DNA of 64,000 bases. Source: Alteromonas aestuariivivens. Lineage in GTDB: Bacteria > Pseudomonadota > Gammaproteobacteria > Enterobacterales > Alteromonadaceae. The DNA lies in the NCBI RefSeq assembly GCF_003367475.1, contig NZ_QRHA01000005.1, positions 186,001-250,000 on the forward strand, in the 5' to 3' direction. Made by a program: the position numbers and the translations under genes. Shown here in pieces: positions 26,278 to 39,500 of the stretch (position 1 is its first letter; each line of letters opens with the position of its first letter). The notes beneath the pieces were generated by a model, which worked only from the letters and a program-made list of their open reading frames with translations, had not been told where the DNA came from and made no database searches.

Positions 26278-27042
26278 TTACTCCTGGTTGGTATGATTCA
26301 GATGCTCAAGCAGCGCAACCAGATCTTCAGGCGTATCAATACCCACCGGCGGCGGCGCATTGGCCACTTCGACATGAATGGTATCGCCGTACCAAAGTGC
26401 GCGTAACTGCTCGAGTGATTCGAGCTGTTCCAGTTGCGACGCAGGGTAGCTGACGTAACGGCGCACATAGCCCGCCCGGTAGCCGTAAAGACCAATATGG
26501 CGCAGGTAATGCCGGGGATCCGGGGCCCGGCTTTGATTCATCAGACGATCCCGTTCAAAGGGTATGACAGACCGGGAAAAATACAATGCATGACCCTTTT
26601 CGTTCATCACCACTTTAACCACGTTGGGGTTGCTCACTTCCTCCGGATGGTGAATGGGAGTTGCCAGAGTTGTCATCGATACAGAAGGGCGTAACATCAG
26701 GTTATGGGCAACCTGGCGAATATTGTCTGCCGGTACAAAGGGTTCGTCTCCCTGCACGTTGACCACCACGCTGTCATCATCAAGGCCGGTAATATCCAGC
26801 ACTTGTGCAATCCGCTCCGTTCCGGACGTATGGGTACTGTCAGTCATGCAAACCTCAGTGAAACCCTCAGCAACACGGGCGATGCGTTCATCGTCCGTGG
26901 CCACGATAATCCGCCCTGCTCCGGCCTCGTTAGCCCGCTCAACAACATGCTGGACCATGGGCTTACCCTGGATGTCAGCCAGGGGCTTGCCCGGAAAACG
27001 GGTAGACGCAAAACGCGCCGGTATGACTACGGTAAAAGACAT
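26278..27042 (-). CDS. kdsB: 3-deoxy-manno-octulosonate cytidylyltransferase (CMP-Kdo synthetase)
   Basis: 254 residues, the normal length. The enzyme activates Kdo with CTP to CMP-Kdo for the inner core of lipopolysaccharide, in the cytoplasm. The N-terminal motif [17 protein letters not shown] is diagnostic of the nucleotide-binding site. VNVQGDEPF holds the metal-binding Asp, and RHIGLYGYR is also conserved. It is in the order msbA-lpxK-ycaR-kdsB, 8 bases after the ycaR stop. Confidence 0.97.
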   Translation of the reverse strand: MSFTVVIPARFASTRFPGKPLADIQGKPMVQHVVERANEAGAGRIIVATDDERIARVAEGFTEVCMTDSTHTSGTERIAQVLDITGLDDDSVVVNVQGDEPFVPADNIRQVAHNLMLRPSVSMTTLATPIHHPEEVSNPNVVKVVMNEKGHALYFSRSVIPFERDRLMNQSRAPDPRHYLRHIGLYGYRAGYVRRYVSYPASQLEQLESLEQLRALWYGDTIHVEVANAPPPVGIDTPEDLVALLEHLNHTNQE

Positions 27043-27050
27043 ACGCTAAC

Positions 27051-27245
27051 CTATTTCAATGCTTCAATTTCGTCTAGTGTCAACTGGGTAGCCTTTTCTT
27101 CGATCAGAACAGGGATACCTTCCCGGACCGGGTAGCTCAGACGGTCAAAGCGACAGATCAGAGCCTGTTGCTGCGGGTTAAACAGTAGCTTTCCTTTACA
27201 AACCGGACAGGCAACCACATCCAGTAATTTTTTATCAAACGCCAT
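27051..27245 (-). CDS. ycaR: Trm112/YcaR family small zinc-ribbon-like protein
   Basis: 64 residues. It begins [18 protein letters not shown], with the CPxCKG knuckle typical of the family, and ends with the conserved [11 protein letters not shown] segment. The second pair of metal cysteines is reduced to one (ALICR). Members are found between lpxK and kdsB in many gammaproteobacteria, and the eukaryotic relative Trm112 activates methyltransferases; the bacterial role is not settled. It overlaps the end of lpxK by 11 bases, so translation is coupled. Confidence 0.9.
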   Translation of the reverse strand: MAFDKKLLDVVACPVCKGKLLFNPQQQALICRFDRLSYPVREGIPVLIEEKATQLTLDEIEALK

Positions 27246-28266
27246 GAGGCTGTCCTTCTTGTTGATTATTGTAGTGTTCGTATGCCGTAAATACCTGCCG
27301 GTAAAACGATGGATTTAACTGGGCTGTCACCGGCAGATACCAGCAATCCTGGTGCGCGAACAGCTGAATTTTTACTGCGTCCTTCTCTGTCATGATCACC
27401 GCGCTTCCCGGCAGGTCCTGGGCAGTAAATGAATGATGATCCGCAAACGCCGTGGGGTGTTCAACCGTCAGCCCCAGAGCGTTCAGATGATGAAAAAAAC
27501 GCTCGGGATTGCCAATTCCCGCAATGGCAGAACATTCGGAATAACGATCCAGAAATTCCGCGACAGAGAGTTTGACAGCCGGATTCCGGACGTTCACCAA
27601 CTCACTGGATATCAACTGCATAGCATATTGAGGCACCACGACACCCGGCAACGCTGGCTGCGTGGAACCGCTCACATTGTGCACAATGCTATGGACAGTA
27701 TTCAGCCGCCAGACGCCTTCGCGCAGCGGCCCCATTGGTAACAGGCGTCCATTACCGTAACGGCGCTCATCCATTACCACAATTTCCATATCACGACTAA
27801 GAGCATAGTGCTGCAGTCCATCATCACAGATGATCACCTGACACTGGAGTTTACCGGCAAGGTAATCGGCACCGCGCTTGCGAACCGGATCGATGACTAC
27901 AGGCACACCGGTACGCGCGGCAATCAACTTAGGTTCATCACCGACCAGCTTTGCGCTGTCGGCATCCGTAACCTGGTGAGGAAAGGCGCTTTGTGCGCCG
28001 CCATAGCCTCGACTCAGCACCCCCACTTTCACATTTCGGCTGAGAAAAAATTCCACCAGCGCAATCACAAGTGGTGTTTTACCGTTTCCGCCCACGCTGA
28101 TGTTGCCCACTACCAGAACAAAGGCCTTTGGCTTGCTGCTGTTCAGCAGGCCGCTGCGATAAAGGGCCCGCCTGCAGGCACTGATCAACGCAAAAAGGAT
28201 TGAAAGCGGCCACAGAAACCACAGCCATGAGGCATTACTGTGCCATGCCTGTTCTATTTTGGTCAC
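27235..28266 (-). CDS. lpxK: Tetraacyldisaccharide 4'-kinase
   Basis: 343 residues. LpxK phosphorylates the 4' position of the lipid A disaccharide precursor at the inner face of the cytoplasmic membrane. An N-terminal amphipathic/hydrophobic helix ([19 protein letters not shown]) anchors it. The P-loop is [13 protein letters not shown] (about residues 54-66), followed by LSRGYGG and the DDGLQHY motif of the family. Its start overlaps the msbA stop by 4 bases (ATGA), so lipid A phosphorylation and lipid A export are coupled in one transcript. Confidence 0.97.
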   Translation of the reverse strand: MTKIEQAWHSNASWLWFLWPLSILFALISACRRALYRSGLLNSSKPKAFVLVVGNISVGGNGKTPLVIALVEFFLSRNVKVGVLSRGYGGAQSAFPHQVTDADSAKLVGDEPKLIAARTGVPVVIDPVRKRGADYLAGKLQCQVIICDDGLQHYALSRDMEIVVMDERRYGNGRLLPMGPLREGVWRLNTVHSIVHNVSGSTQPALPGVVVPQYAMQLISSELVNVRNPAVKLSVAEFLDRYSECSAIAGIGNPERFFHHLNALGLTVEHPTAFADHHSFTAQDLPGSAVIMTEKDAVKIQLFAHQDCWYLPVTAQLNPSFYRQVFTAYEHYNNQQEGQPHGV

Positions 28267-30011
28267 GAAGCTTCACCGAACTGCAGAGCATGCAGTTGAG
28301 CATAATGGCCTTTTTGTTCGAGCAGAGTCTGGTGTTTGCCCTGCTCGATGATCCGCCCATTATCGATGACAAGAATGCAGTCAGCATTCTCGATGGTAGA
28401 CAACCTGTGGGCTACCACCACGCTGGTGCGATTTTTCTGCAGTTGCTCCAGAGCATCCTGAATCAGCCGCTCTGACTCCGTATCCAGAGCCGATGTTGCT
28501 TCATCAAGTATGAGTATGGGGGCGTCGGTCAGAATGGCACGTGCTATGGCAATCCGCTGGCGCTGGCCACCAGACAACATCAGGCCGTTTTCACCAATCA
28601 CAGTATCCAGGCCGTCTGGTAGCTGGTGAAGAAATTCGTCAACATGAGCAATGGAGGCCGCCCGTTCGATTTGTTCGCGAGTAACACTGTGCTGAATACC
28701 ATAAGCTATATTATTGGCAATGGAATCGTTAAACAGGATCACATGTTGCGATACCAGGGCGAACTGCTTGCGCAGCGATTTTAAATCTATCGATTCGAGA
28801 TTGAGATCATCCAGCGTAATAACACCTTGCTGGGGTGAATAAAAGCGTGTCAGCAATGACGATATGGTTGATTTACCACTCCCGGAGCGACCAACCAGCG
28901 CGATTGTCTGTCCCGGCTCAGCGGTAAAACCGATGTGGTTCAATGCGGGGCTGTTCTTGCCAGGGTAGGTAAAGGTCACATCATCAAATCGGATTTTACC
29001 TTTGGCGCGTTCAACAACAATACTACCGCTGTCATTCTCATCCGCCTCATCCAGCACCGCAAAAATACTGCTGCAGGCCGCCATGCCTTTCTGGAACTCA
29101 TTGTTCACCGTTGTCAGTTGCTTAAGCGGTTTCAGCAACATCACCATGCAGAACACCACATTGATGAATACGCCGGCGGTGAGGGTTTCGAGCATTTTGG
29201 GTGAGCTGGCGATATACAGCACCACCGCCAGCGCAATCGAGGCGATGACCTGGATTGAAGAGACACTGAGAATCTGGGTTACCGCCAGCTTCATAGTCTG
29301 CTGGCGATTGGCGTTGTTTTTCTCAGCGAAACGCTGCTGCTCCATCTCCTGGCCACCAAACATAAGTACCACCTTGTGCCCTTTTACCGCCTGCTCGACC
29401 GCGGTGGTAAGGTTACCCATGGCGTGTTGGATATTACGGCTGACTTTGCGAAAGCGTTTGCTGACCACAGAGACAATTACGGCCACGACCGGCCCGATAA
29501 TCAGAAAGATTAATGAAAGCTGCCAGGAATAATAGAACATTACTGCCAGCAATCCGATAACCAGCGCCCCTTCCCTGACCAGGGTCAGCAGTGCACGCCC
29601 GGAGGCATTGGCCACCTGCTCGGTATCAAAGGTCACTTTACTGATCAAATTGCCCACAGAGTGGGTGTCGTGGAAGGTTACCGGTAAATGAATGTATTTG
29701 GCGAACAGTTGCTGACGCATGTTCATAACCACCTGGGAGCCAATCCAGGTCAGCGTGTAGGTGCCCAGAAAATTGAACACACCCCGAATGACAAACAGAG
29801 GAACGATGGCATAGGCTGCCAGGCGCAGGTATTCATGGTCATTGTTGCCCAGCGATTCATCTATCATCGGTTGCAACTGTGCAAATACGAAAGTATCCAC
29901 CGCCGAATAGCCGACCATACCCAGTATGGCCGCGAAGAATGGAAATTTGTACGGGCGGAGATATTGAAGAAACCGGCGCATCTGGGTTGCCGAAGGGTCG
30001 CTTTGTTGCAT
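28263..30011 (-). CDS. msbA: Lipid A export ABC transporter, ATP-binding/permease protein MsbA
   Basis: 582 residues, the typical half-transporter length. Six membrane helices (about residues 15-310) precede the ATPase domain. The Walker A motif GRSGSGKST is near residue 375, the signature LSGGQRQR near 480 and Walker B ILILDEATSALD near 500, followed by the H-loop in VVVAHRLST. MsbA homodimers flip lipid A-core across the inner membrane. It is the first gene of the msbA-lpxK-ycaR-kdsB run, 108 bases after comEC. Confidence 0.97.
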   Translation of the reverse strand: MQQSDPSATQMRRFLQYLRPYKFPFFAAILGMVGYSAVDTFVFAQLQPMIDESLGNNDHEYLRLAAYAIVPLFVIRGVFNFLGTYTLTWIGSQVVMNMRQQLFAKYIHLPVTFHDTHSVGNLISKVTFDTEQVANASGRALLTLVREGALVIGLLAVMFYYSWQLSLIFLIIGPVVAVIVSVVSKRFRKVSRNIQHAMGNLTTAVEQAVKGHKVVLMFGGQEMEQQRFAEKNNANRQQTMKLAVTQILSVSSIQVIASIALAVVLYIASSPKMLETLTAGVFINVVFCMVMLLKPLKQLTTVNNEFQKGMAACSSIFAVLDEADENDSGSIVVERAKGKIRFDDVTFTYPGKNSPALNHIGFTAEPGQTIALVGRSGSGKSTISSLLTRFYSPQQGVITLDDLNLESIDLKSLRKQFALVSQHVILFNDSIANNIAYGIQHSVTREQIERAASIAHVDEFLHQLPDGLDTVIGENGLMLSGGQRQRIAIARAILTDAPILILDEATSALDTESERLIQDALEQLQKNRTSVVVAHRLSTIENADCILVIDNGRIIEQGKHQTLLEQKGHYAQLHALQFGEAS

Positions 30012-30119
30012 GTAATGCCTACATCACCTTATTAGTCTTAGATATTGTACCTGCTCCGGGAAAAATTCCCTAATTTGGCAGACTTACGCCTACAGAAGCT
30101 TGAAGATAGTAACTAACCG

Positions 30120-32492
30120 TTATTTTTCAATCCATACGGGGAAATTAGATCGGTGCAAATACCATTTTGGCCCGATATCCCTTCGATAGGTTTGTAACTT
30201 TATTCCTTCAGTGGGATGAAACTGAAACCGCATGTATCCGTCATGGCTGGTTGTTAAAACGCGGGCTCCCGTTTCCCTATACCTGCGCACAACCTCCCTG
30301 CCAGGAAAGCCCCACTGATTAAGATAACCCTGAGTGAATACTACGTACTTGGGTGACACAGCACGAACAAATGCATTGCCTGATGAGCTGGCACTGCCAT
30401 GGTGTGGGGCAACAATAACATCGGCTTTTAACTCCTCTTTCATGGCCAGCAGGGCGTATTCCGCACTTCGGTCAATGTCGCCCGGCACCAAAACCCTGTG
30501 CTCACCGTCCTCTATCAGGATCACGCAGGAATGATGATTGTCGTTGACAGGATTCCCCGCCAGCGGCCATATCGCCCGCACCAACAGCCCCTGCCACTCA
30601 AAGTTCAGCCCCCGCTGGCAACTGTCGAGATTCGTTATGACGCGAAAATCCGAGAAGCCCTGTCTTTTGACATAATCAGCAATTGCCTGTTTTCCGCCGC
30701 TATGGTCATCGTCGCCATGACTCAGCATCAGCAAATCCAGACGGGCAATGTTTAGCTTCGCCATTAACGGAATGAGCGTTGATTGCGCATAACTGCCCTG
30801 GGGGTAAAAACCTCGCCCGGTATCGACCATGATACTTCGGCTACCTCTGCTTATTAACAGCGCGCTGCCCTGCCCAACATCAGCAACATGCAACAACCAT
30901 CGCTCAGGATTGGCCGGCAACCACTGGGAGAGCAAAGGTAAAAAAGCCAGGGTTATGCCCAGCCGCTGAAATGGTAGGCGCGGTGCGCAAATCATTCCCA
31001 ATGCCAATAAAGCTGCCAGGGCAGCGCCTTTATCTAACGGCGCTGCCCCATTCCCGACCCATTGTTCAGCCCATTGCAGGCCCCTGATAATTGCCCCCAT
31101 GAAGACATCCACGCCCCGCCACAGCCAAGGTATTGGGAATCCAAGCCAACCTGATAACAGCACCAGAAGCGCTAGCGGCAAAAAAATGCTGACCACAGGC
31201 ACAAGCATCAGATTCACCGGTAATGCCAACCACGAGAGGTGATCAAACCACAACAGGGTAACCGGCATCAGCCCGATACTCAGACTTAACTGCAAAATCA
31301 GCAAAGCACGGCATTTCTGCCTGAAGCTGTTCGCTCTCAGCCCGAATCGCCAGATACAGAACCATATCAACAGCACAGCGCCAACACTCAGGTAAAAACT
31401 GGCCGAAAATAAACTGAGCGGAAACAGGAGGATACAGAGGCTTGTCATAAACAGCGCTATGTGACGTAACGACCAGTGACCCAGGTAACGCGACGTTATC
31501 AACCACGCAACAAGCAGTACCCATGCCCGGGTTACTGGCAGTTGCCAGCCTGCCAGGTGCGCATAGGCAGCGGTCACTATTACCAGAGGTAAGCACAGCA
31601 TGCGGTCGAGATTGTGTTGAGGCGAAAAATGGCCTGTCAGTCGCTGAAGCGCTACCAGAACTGTCACCATCATCAGCAAAACACTTGAGGCTACCATGCC
31701 CAGATGCAGGCCGGAAATGCTAAACAGATGTGCGGTACCGGTTACCTTGAGTGTTTGCCAGTCGGCAGCGGTCAGTTCGGAGCGGTCGCCCACCAGCAAT
31801 GCTTTTAGCCAGCGCTGGTTATCCAGTGCGGCCTGCTCAATCACCGCTGCTACTGTAAAGTGAATGCAATCTGTGGGCTCAACCAACCTGAATTCAGCGT
31901 CGGATTGCACTTCCCCGACGGCCACAATTGCCCGGCTCAGTAGCACCTGCTGGGCCAGTGAACCGGCTGGATTTGCCGTCCCCTGCGGAGGTCGAAGCCT
32001 GGCAGTCAAACGCACCTGCTGATGTCGGAACAGCTGCCTTTCTCCTGCCTGCCAGACGAGCCTTATTTTTTTTGCGAACCACAAACTCTGGCCGTCTATT
32101 TCATTTGCGGAAAGCGTAAAGTGCAGCTTGTCATTTTTCAGTTCCAGTTCGTCAATCTGGCCCTTCACAACGACATCCTGACGTATTTTGTGTTCAGGCA
32201 GTTGCCAAGTCAGGTACAGATGCCCTACACTCGCCATCCAAAGTATGCCTGCGAGAACGCCGTGACCAACGCTCAGCCAGAGCGGCCAACGTGACGAGCA
32301 CTTACCATACTTAAATAACCTGTTGGCTGGCAGACACCCTATGAAACGGAGGGCGATCTTCGACACCGACAAAAGCAACAGAATGACCAGCGCCACGCAC
32401 AGCCATTCCATTGCAGGTAAAGAGACCCAAAGGACGGAAGATACGGCACTCAGGATGAAGCCTGACAGCCAAATCATGGTATTATAACGCAT
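30120..32492 (-). CDS. comEC: ComEC/Rec2-type DNA internalisation channel
   Basis: 790 residues. Three expected parts are visible: an N-terminal DUF4131-like segment with membrane helices and a soluble OB-like part (residues 1-200), the competence multi-helix channel domain (about 215-500, beginning LFSISGLHLGM), and a C-terminal metallo-beta-lactamase-like domain with VGQGSALLI, MVDTGRG and the metal motif SHGDDDHSGG, ending with APHHGS. ComEC carries single-stranded DNA through the inner membrane during natural transformation, so the host may be competent. The gene starts 39 bases from the divergent DUF2062 gene and precedes msbA, as ycaI does in E. coli. Confidence 0.95.
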   Translation of the reverse strand: MRYNTMIWLSGFILSAVSSVLWVSLPAMEWLCVALVILLLLSVSKIALRFIGCLPANRLFKYGKCSSRWPLWLSVGHGVLAGILWMASVGHLYLTWQLPEHKIRQDVVVKGQIDELELKNDKLHFTLSANEIDGQSLWFAKKIRLVWQAGERQLFRHQQVRLTARLRPPQGTANPAGSLAQQVLLSRAIVAVGEVQSDAEFRLVEPTDCIHFTVAAVIEQAALDNQRWLKALLVGDRSELTAADWQTLKVTGTAHLFSISGLHLGMVASSVLLMMVTVLVALQRLTGHFSPQHNLDRMLCLPLVIVTAAYAHLAGWQLPVTRAWVLLVAWLITSRYLGHWSLRHIALFMTSLCILLFPLSLFSASFYLSVGAVLLIWFCIWRFGLRANSFRQKCRALLILQLSLSIGLMPVTLLWFDHLSWLALPVNLMLVPVVSIFLPLALLVLLSGWLGFPIPWLWRGVDVFMGAIIRGLQWAEQWVGNGAAPLDKGAALAALLALGMICAPRLPFQRLGITLAFLPLLSQWLPANPERWLLHVADVGQGSALLISRGSRSIMVDTGRGFYPQGSYAQSTLIPLMAKLNIARLDLLMLSHGDDDHSGGKQAIADYVKRQGFSDFRVITNLDSCQRGLNFEWQGLLVRAIWPLAGNPVNDNHHSCVILIEDGEHRVLVPGDIDRSAEYALLAMKEELKADVIVAPHHGSASSSGNAFVRAVSPKYVVFTQGYLNQWGFPGREVVRRYRETGARVLTTSHDGYMRFQFHPTEGIKLQTYRRDIGPKWYLHRSNFPVWIEK

Positions 32493-32531
32493 CTCGTTGC
32501 CCTGGCCCGCGAGAGCGGTCTAAACAGAGTT

Positions 32532-33065
32532 ATGCCAAGAAAATTTATACAGCGGTTGTTGCCCAACCATCAGACCATCAAAAATCAAAGAGCACTTAAA
32601 GTGTTTGGCTCGATATTGCACGAGCCAAATTTGTGGCATCTGAACCGCCGTTCCGCATCAGGAGCGTTTGGGATCGGGTTGTTTTTCGCTTTTTGGCCAG
32701 TCCCTTTTCAGATGTGGTTATCCGCGGCGACTGCCATCCCGATGCGCGCCAACCTGCCGCTTTCCGTAGCCACCGTGTGGATCACAAATCCGTTCACCAT
32801 GCCGCCCATATTTTATGGTGCGTACAAAGTAGGCACCACTGTACTTGGGACTAAAGCGCAGCCATTCAATTTTCAGTTTACCTGGCAATGGGTAATGGAC
32901 AGTATCTATACCATCGGGCCGGCATTTCTGGTCGGTTGCGGGATTTGTTCGGTGGTATTTGGTATTGCAGGCTATTTTGGACTGGATTGGTTATGGCGAT
33001 TTTCGGTGCGAAAAGCCTGGGAAAACCGCCGCATGGCACGATCACAAAAAACCACGCAGGAATGA
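32532..33065 (+). CDS. DUF2062 domain inner-membrane protein
   Basis: 177 residues. The N-terminus (PNLWHLNRRSASGAFGIGLFFAFWPVPFQMWLSA) and the NPFTMPPIFYGAYKVG segment are the signature of DUF2062 proteins. Two to three hydrophobic helices are seen (near 50-75, 80-105 and 130-155), and the tail is basic. The function is unknown in the family. It is divergent from comEC across a 39-bp gap and converges on ligA. Confidence 0.9.
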   Translation: MPRKFIQRLLPNHQTIKNQRALKVFGSILHEPNLWHLNRRSASGAFGIGLFFAFWPVPFQMWLSAATAIPMRANLPLSVATVWITNPFTMPPIFYGAYKVGTTVLGTKAQPFNFQFTWQWVMDSIYTIGPAFLVGCGICSVVFGIAGYFGLDWLWRFSVRKAWENRRMARSQKTTQE

Positions 33066-33149
33066 TAACGCCGTTTCCACAAGGACTTTAACTAAAGAGG
33101 ATAAAGCGGCATTCCGGCCTGCAAGACACAAGCCGGGAGAACGCACAAA

Positions 33150-35219
<2,070 letters not shown>

Positions 35220-35242
35220 TCAGCACCCGGTCCGACGGGGAA

Positions 35243-36565
35243 TTACTGACGGGAAATGAAGCGCTGGCGTTCAAACTCTCGGATTTTTTCCATATATTGT
35301 TGCAATCCCTGTTTTGTCAGCACACTGCGCCGGCCATCCAGAACCTGGGCATTAAACTCCTCGGCTATTTTACGGGCCGCATTGTGCATCATATTGAACA
35401 CCTGATGGGCATCGCCCTCGATGGGCAGGATCATGAACAGGGAAACCCCTTGGGTCATAAAGGTTTCAAGATTGTCGATATCAAAAACACCCGGTTTGAA
35501 CATGTTTGCCAGACTGAACAGGACAGGTCCTTTCCCGTTTGAATTCACATGTCGGTGGAAAATATTCTGGTCGCCAAATTTGAATCCCAGGGTAAGCAAC
35601 AAAGGCAGTAAAGCAGCGCCAGAGATAGGTTCATCCTGTGCCGCCCGCACGTTCAACACCAGCACTTCCTGCTCCGCCAGCGGTGTCTGTTGCCCGTCTT
35701 GCGCCTCGGCGTCGACTGCCCCGGTTTGCTGAGACAAGTCATCGCTTTGATCAGGCTCAAAATCAATCCGCATCTGGTCATCACCAAAGCTGGGTTCCTG
35801 ACGTTTCCTGTGCGGGGCCTGTTTTCGCTTACGGGACACAAACCGTCTGGCCTGCTCACCCAGACCACCGGCTTGTGAAGCTTCACTTTCTGCGATATCC
35901 CAGCGGGCCGTTTCAGCAGGGCCTGCTGGCTGGCTGTCGAGACTGAAATTATCCAGTTCCGGGTCTGCGACCGAAGCTTTCTCAGGGGTCTCCGCTTCAT
36001 CACCAGACTGGCCGGTTTTAAGTAAAAATCCAGGCGGCTCGGGAAAATCCGACTGTTCGGATTTATCAGCCATGTTTCTGGCCGTGGTTTGCATATGAGG
36101 TTTGGGGTTGGTTATCACTGAACCATAAAGCTTCTGCGCTGGTTGTGGCTGTGCTTCAGTAACGGGTTCATTTTCCGGCTGAAAAGTCCCAGGCTGCGTT
36201 TCGGGCTCTTCGGGTTCATCAATGGCCGGGGAATTCTCGTCTGAATCAGGCTGATTCGTTTCAACAGAATGATGGCTGCTGACCACGCGCACTTTTCCAA
36301 GGCCCAGATCGTCGTAATCCGGCTCTTGCATCTCCTCCTGGAAATGCTTTTGCTGGCTGTCAGAAAGCTTTTGTTCATCCCAGGTAATGTCGTCATTGTC
36401 CAGGGGTTCATCGTCATCCTGATTCTGCCATTCACGTGGTTCCATCCGGGTTGATTTCCCGGTCGAATGGTTACCTTTTCGGATCTTCCAGATACCGTGA
36501 GCCAATATGGCTACGATAAAGCAGGATCCTAGCACCAGTAATGACAGACGTAATTCATCTTCCAT
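35243..36565 (-). CDS. zipA: Cell division protein ZipA
   Basis: 440 residues. A single N-terminal helix (LRLSLLVLGSCFIVAILAHGIW) anchors it with its N-terminus outside. A basic-then-acidic, Pro/Gln-rich flexible linker runs from about 30 to 295. The C-terminal ZipA domain (about 300-440, VLVLNVRAAQDEPISGAALL..., FHRHVNSNGKGPVLFSLANM) binds the FtsZ tail. The linker is longer than in E. coli ZipA (328 residues in total). ZipA tethers the Z-ring to the membrane and is limited to Gammaproteobacteria, which supports the taxonomic call. It lies 20 bases after smc. Confidence 0.96.
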   Translation of the reverse strand: MEDELRLSLLVLGSCFIVAILAHGIWKIRKGNHSTGKSTRMEPREWQNQDDDEPLDNDDITWDEQKLSDSQQKHFQEEMQEPDYDDLGLGKVRVVSSHHSVETNQPDSDENSPAIDEPEEPETQPGTFQPENEPVTEAQPQPAQKLYGSVITNPKPHMQTTARNMADKSEQSDFPEPPGFLLKTGQSGDEAETPEKASVADPELDNFSLDSQPAGPAETARWDIAESEASQAGGLGEQARRFVSRKRKQAPHRKRQEPSFGDDQMRIDFEPDQSDDLSQQTGAVDAEAQDGQQTPLAEQEVLVLNVRAAQDEPISGAALLPLLLTLGFKFGDQNIFHRHVNSNGKGPVLFSLANMFKPGVFDIDNLETFMTQGVSLFMILPIEGDAHQVFNMMHNAARKIAEEFNAQVLDGRRSVLTKQGLQQYMEKIREFERQRFISRQ

Positions 36566-36585
36566 TTTAATTCAGTCGCCCTTTT

Positions 36586-39500
36586 TTATGGTTCTGCGAA
36601 CGCCATAGCCTCTTCAACGTCAACCGCGACCATTCTGGATACGCCAGGTTCCGCCATGGTCACCCCGGTAAGATGACTGGCCATTTCCATCGCAATCTTG
36701 TTGTGGGTGATATAAATAAATTGTACCGTACGGGACATTTCCGACACCAGTGCACAAAAACGCCCTACGTTGGCATCATCCAGCGGCGCATCCACTTCAT
36801 CAAGCAGGCAAAATGGCGCCGGATTGAGCCGGAATATTGCAAACACCAATGATAAAGCGGTTAACGCTTTTTCTCCACCGCTTAACAGATGAATTGTACT
36901 GTTTTTCTTGCCGGGAGGCCGCGCCATAATGGTCACCCCGGTTTCCAGCAAATCGTCATCGGTCAGCGCAAGGTACGCCGAACCACCACCGAAGACCTTT
37001 GGAAACAGCTGTTTGAGATCCTCATTCACCCGCTCGAAGGTGTCTGAGAAGCGGCTGCGGGTTTCCTTATCAATTTTACGAATGGCACTTTGCAGAGTTT
37101 CAAGTGCGGTTACCAGGTCCTCGTGCTGGGTATCCAAATGTGCCTTGCGTTCGGCCTGAATGTCGTATTCCTCAACCGCCGCCAGGTTAACGGCCCCCAA
37201 CCGGCCTATGGCAGCCAACGTTTTGTCCAGTTCAGCCTGCCAGCTCTTTTCATCCGCATCATCGGTCAGCTGTTCCAGAATGGGCTTGAGTGACTGGCCA
37301 GTTTCCTGCAACTGTTCCAGTACGGTATTGGCCCGTACCCGGTAACCTTCCATTTCCAGTTTAATGCTGTCGATGGCAGTCTGGCGCTGTTGGATCTGAT
37401 GCTGGATACCCTGCTGATCCTGTTGAGCTTCCTGAATCAGCTTGTGCAAATCGCTCAGCGCTTCCTGGGCCATAACCCGCTGCTCTTCTGCGCCTTCACG
37501 CTGTAGCAGAAGCTCTTCCAGTTGTTCCCGCTGTTGCTCCAGAGGCTGTGCCAGCTCCAGCTTCTCCTGCTCAAGCGCCGTTTCACGGCTGCGGTACTCT
37601 TCGAGCTGAGTTTCGTTGCGGCTCACCTGCTGCCGATACAAATCGCGCTGATTACTGTGCTGCTGAATACTCAGTTCAAGCTGATGTCTTTCTGCAGTTT
37701 GCTGCTCTACTGTGCGTCTGGCGTGAGCAATCTTTTGCTCCAGCTGCTCACGTTCCGTAGCCACATCGGCCTGGTCTGTTTCATGTTCCAGGATCTCGGC
37801 TTCCAGCATTTCGAGTTGCTCAGAGAAAATTTCAAGCTGTTGCTCTTCCTGCACCAGTAACCCACGCTGGTTGTCCAGGTCCTGGGCGATTTTGTCCGCC
37901 CGGCCGCGGCTCTGGTTAAGCTGAAACTCCACCAATGACAGCTGGTTTTGCAGCTGTTCTGCCTGATTACTGGCTCGTTGCAACGCAGACTGATGCTGCT
38001 CTTCCTGCTGCTCAAGCCCATGCAGGGTCTGACGGCACATCTCCACTTCGTCAGCCAGTTCATCAAGCAACGCCTGCTCAACGGTAAGTTGTTCCTGCAA
38101 GCCCTGAATGTGTGCAGCCCGCTGCAATGCGCCCTGTTCCCTGTCGGCCTGGCCTGACATCACCCAGCCCCGCCCCATCCACAGGCCGGATTTCACCACC
38201 ACGCTCTCGTGGTCAGCAAGCCGGGGCAGACGCACCAGCGCCTCTTCTGCCGAATCGAGTGCATGAATATGATTGAACCCTGCCGGAACCAGTGTATCGT
38301 CGAGCAAAGCGGCAAGTGAACCTGCACGTTTCTGATCACTGTAACCCTCCAGCGCCATAATACGATGGCCCTGTGGCAAATTTTTCCAGTTGGCCACCAG
38401 GTCGGTGAGCAACGTCTTTTCCGCCAACATAGGCTCATTTAGCCCAGCCAGAACCTGCTCCACCGCAAGCTCCCATCCGGGAGCCACTGTCAGCGATTGC
38501 CAAAGAGGTCTGATGCCCTCCAATTCAGATTGAGGCTGGCTCTGCGACTTCTGAAGTTGTTCCAGGGCATGCAGTTGAGAACGGATGGTTTGTACACGTT
38601 CCTTTTGCTCATCATGCTTTAGCAAAGCTTCCGACAGGGCTGTGCGCTGCTCCGCAACCCGGGCTTTACTGGCGCTAAAATTTTCTTCCGCCTGCTGTCG
38701 GGTCAGCTGGGCCAGTTCACTGTCCTGAGACAGCTTCTCCAGCTGTAGCTCCAGCTCTCCATGGGCCAGCTCACCTTGTTCCTGCTCTAACTCAGCAATG
38801 CGCTGCGCAGTGCGCAACTGCATGCTCATAGTCGACTGGATCTGGCTGTGGCAGGTCTGTGCCTGTTGCTTAAGCTCGTTGTATTTTTGTTCGTAGACCC
38901 TGGTTCGGGCGTGAAATTCACGTTGTTCCGCCTCAGCCTGGTCCCGATTTTCCTGCGCCTGAACATAGGACGCATCCAGCAGTTCCAGGCGCGGCTCCAT
39001 GTCTTCCAGGCGGTTGAGTGAGAGTTGCAGAGCCTGGTTTGCTTCCTCCAACGAAGCTTTCAACAGGCTGCGCCTGTCTGCTAGTTCATGTAACTCCCGG
39101 CCAATTTGGTTGCTGCGTTGCTGACTGTGTAACTGGTTCTGTTCAATGCGGGTGATGGCTGTGCTGATGGTAAACAATTGTTGCTGAATGTCGTCCAGTT
39201 GCGCTTTGCGCTCTTCTGCCTGTTGCTGGTAACCGAGAATTCCAGCTTCGTCACCCCTCTGCCTGGCAACCAGGGCTTCAAGTTCGCTTTGCTGCAACTG
39301 AATTTGATGCTGCAGTTTTTCTATTTGCTCACTGTGTTTCAGCCATCGGATAGCGGCCAGATCTGCCTTGAGTTGCCGTTCAGTAGCTTTAAGCGCCTTG
39401 TAGCGCCGGGCCGCTGCCGCCTGGCGTTGCAGTTTTTCAAGTTGTTGACCAAGCTCACCGCGCACGTCTTCAAGCCGTTCCAGATTGTCCTGCGTATGCC

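Noticed and set aside
28263-32492. Lack of exbB-exbD between comEC and lpxK as an oddity
   Set aside because: The order comEC-msbA-lpxK-ycaR-kdsB matches E. coli apart from ycaQ, so it is a normal variant.
33112-33137. CCGGC...GCCGG inverted repeat between the DUF2062 and ligA genes
   Set aside because: The stem is only 5 bp and no T run follows, so it does not support a terminator.
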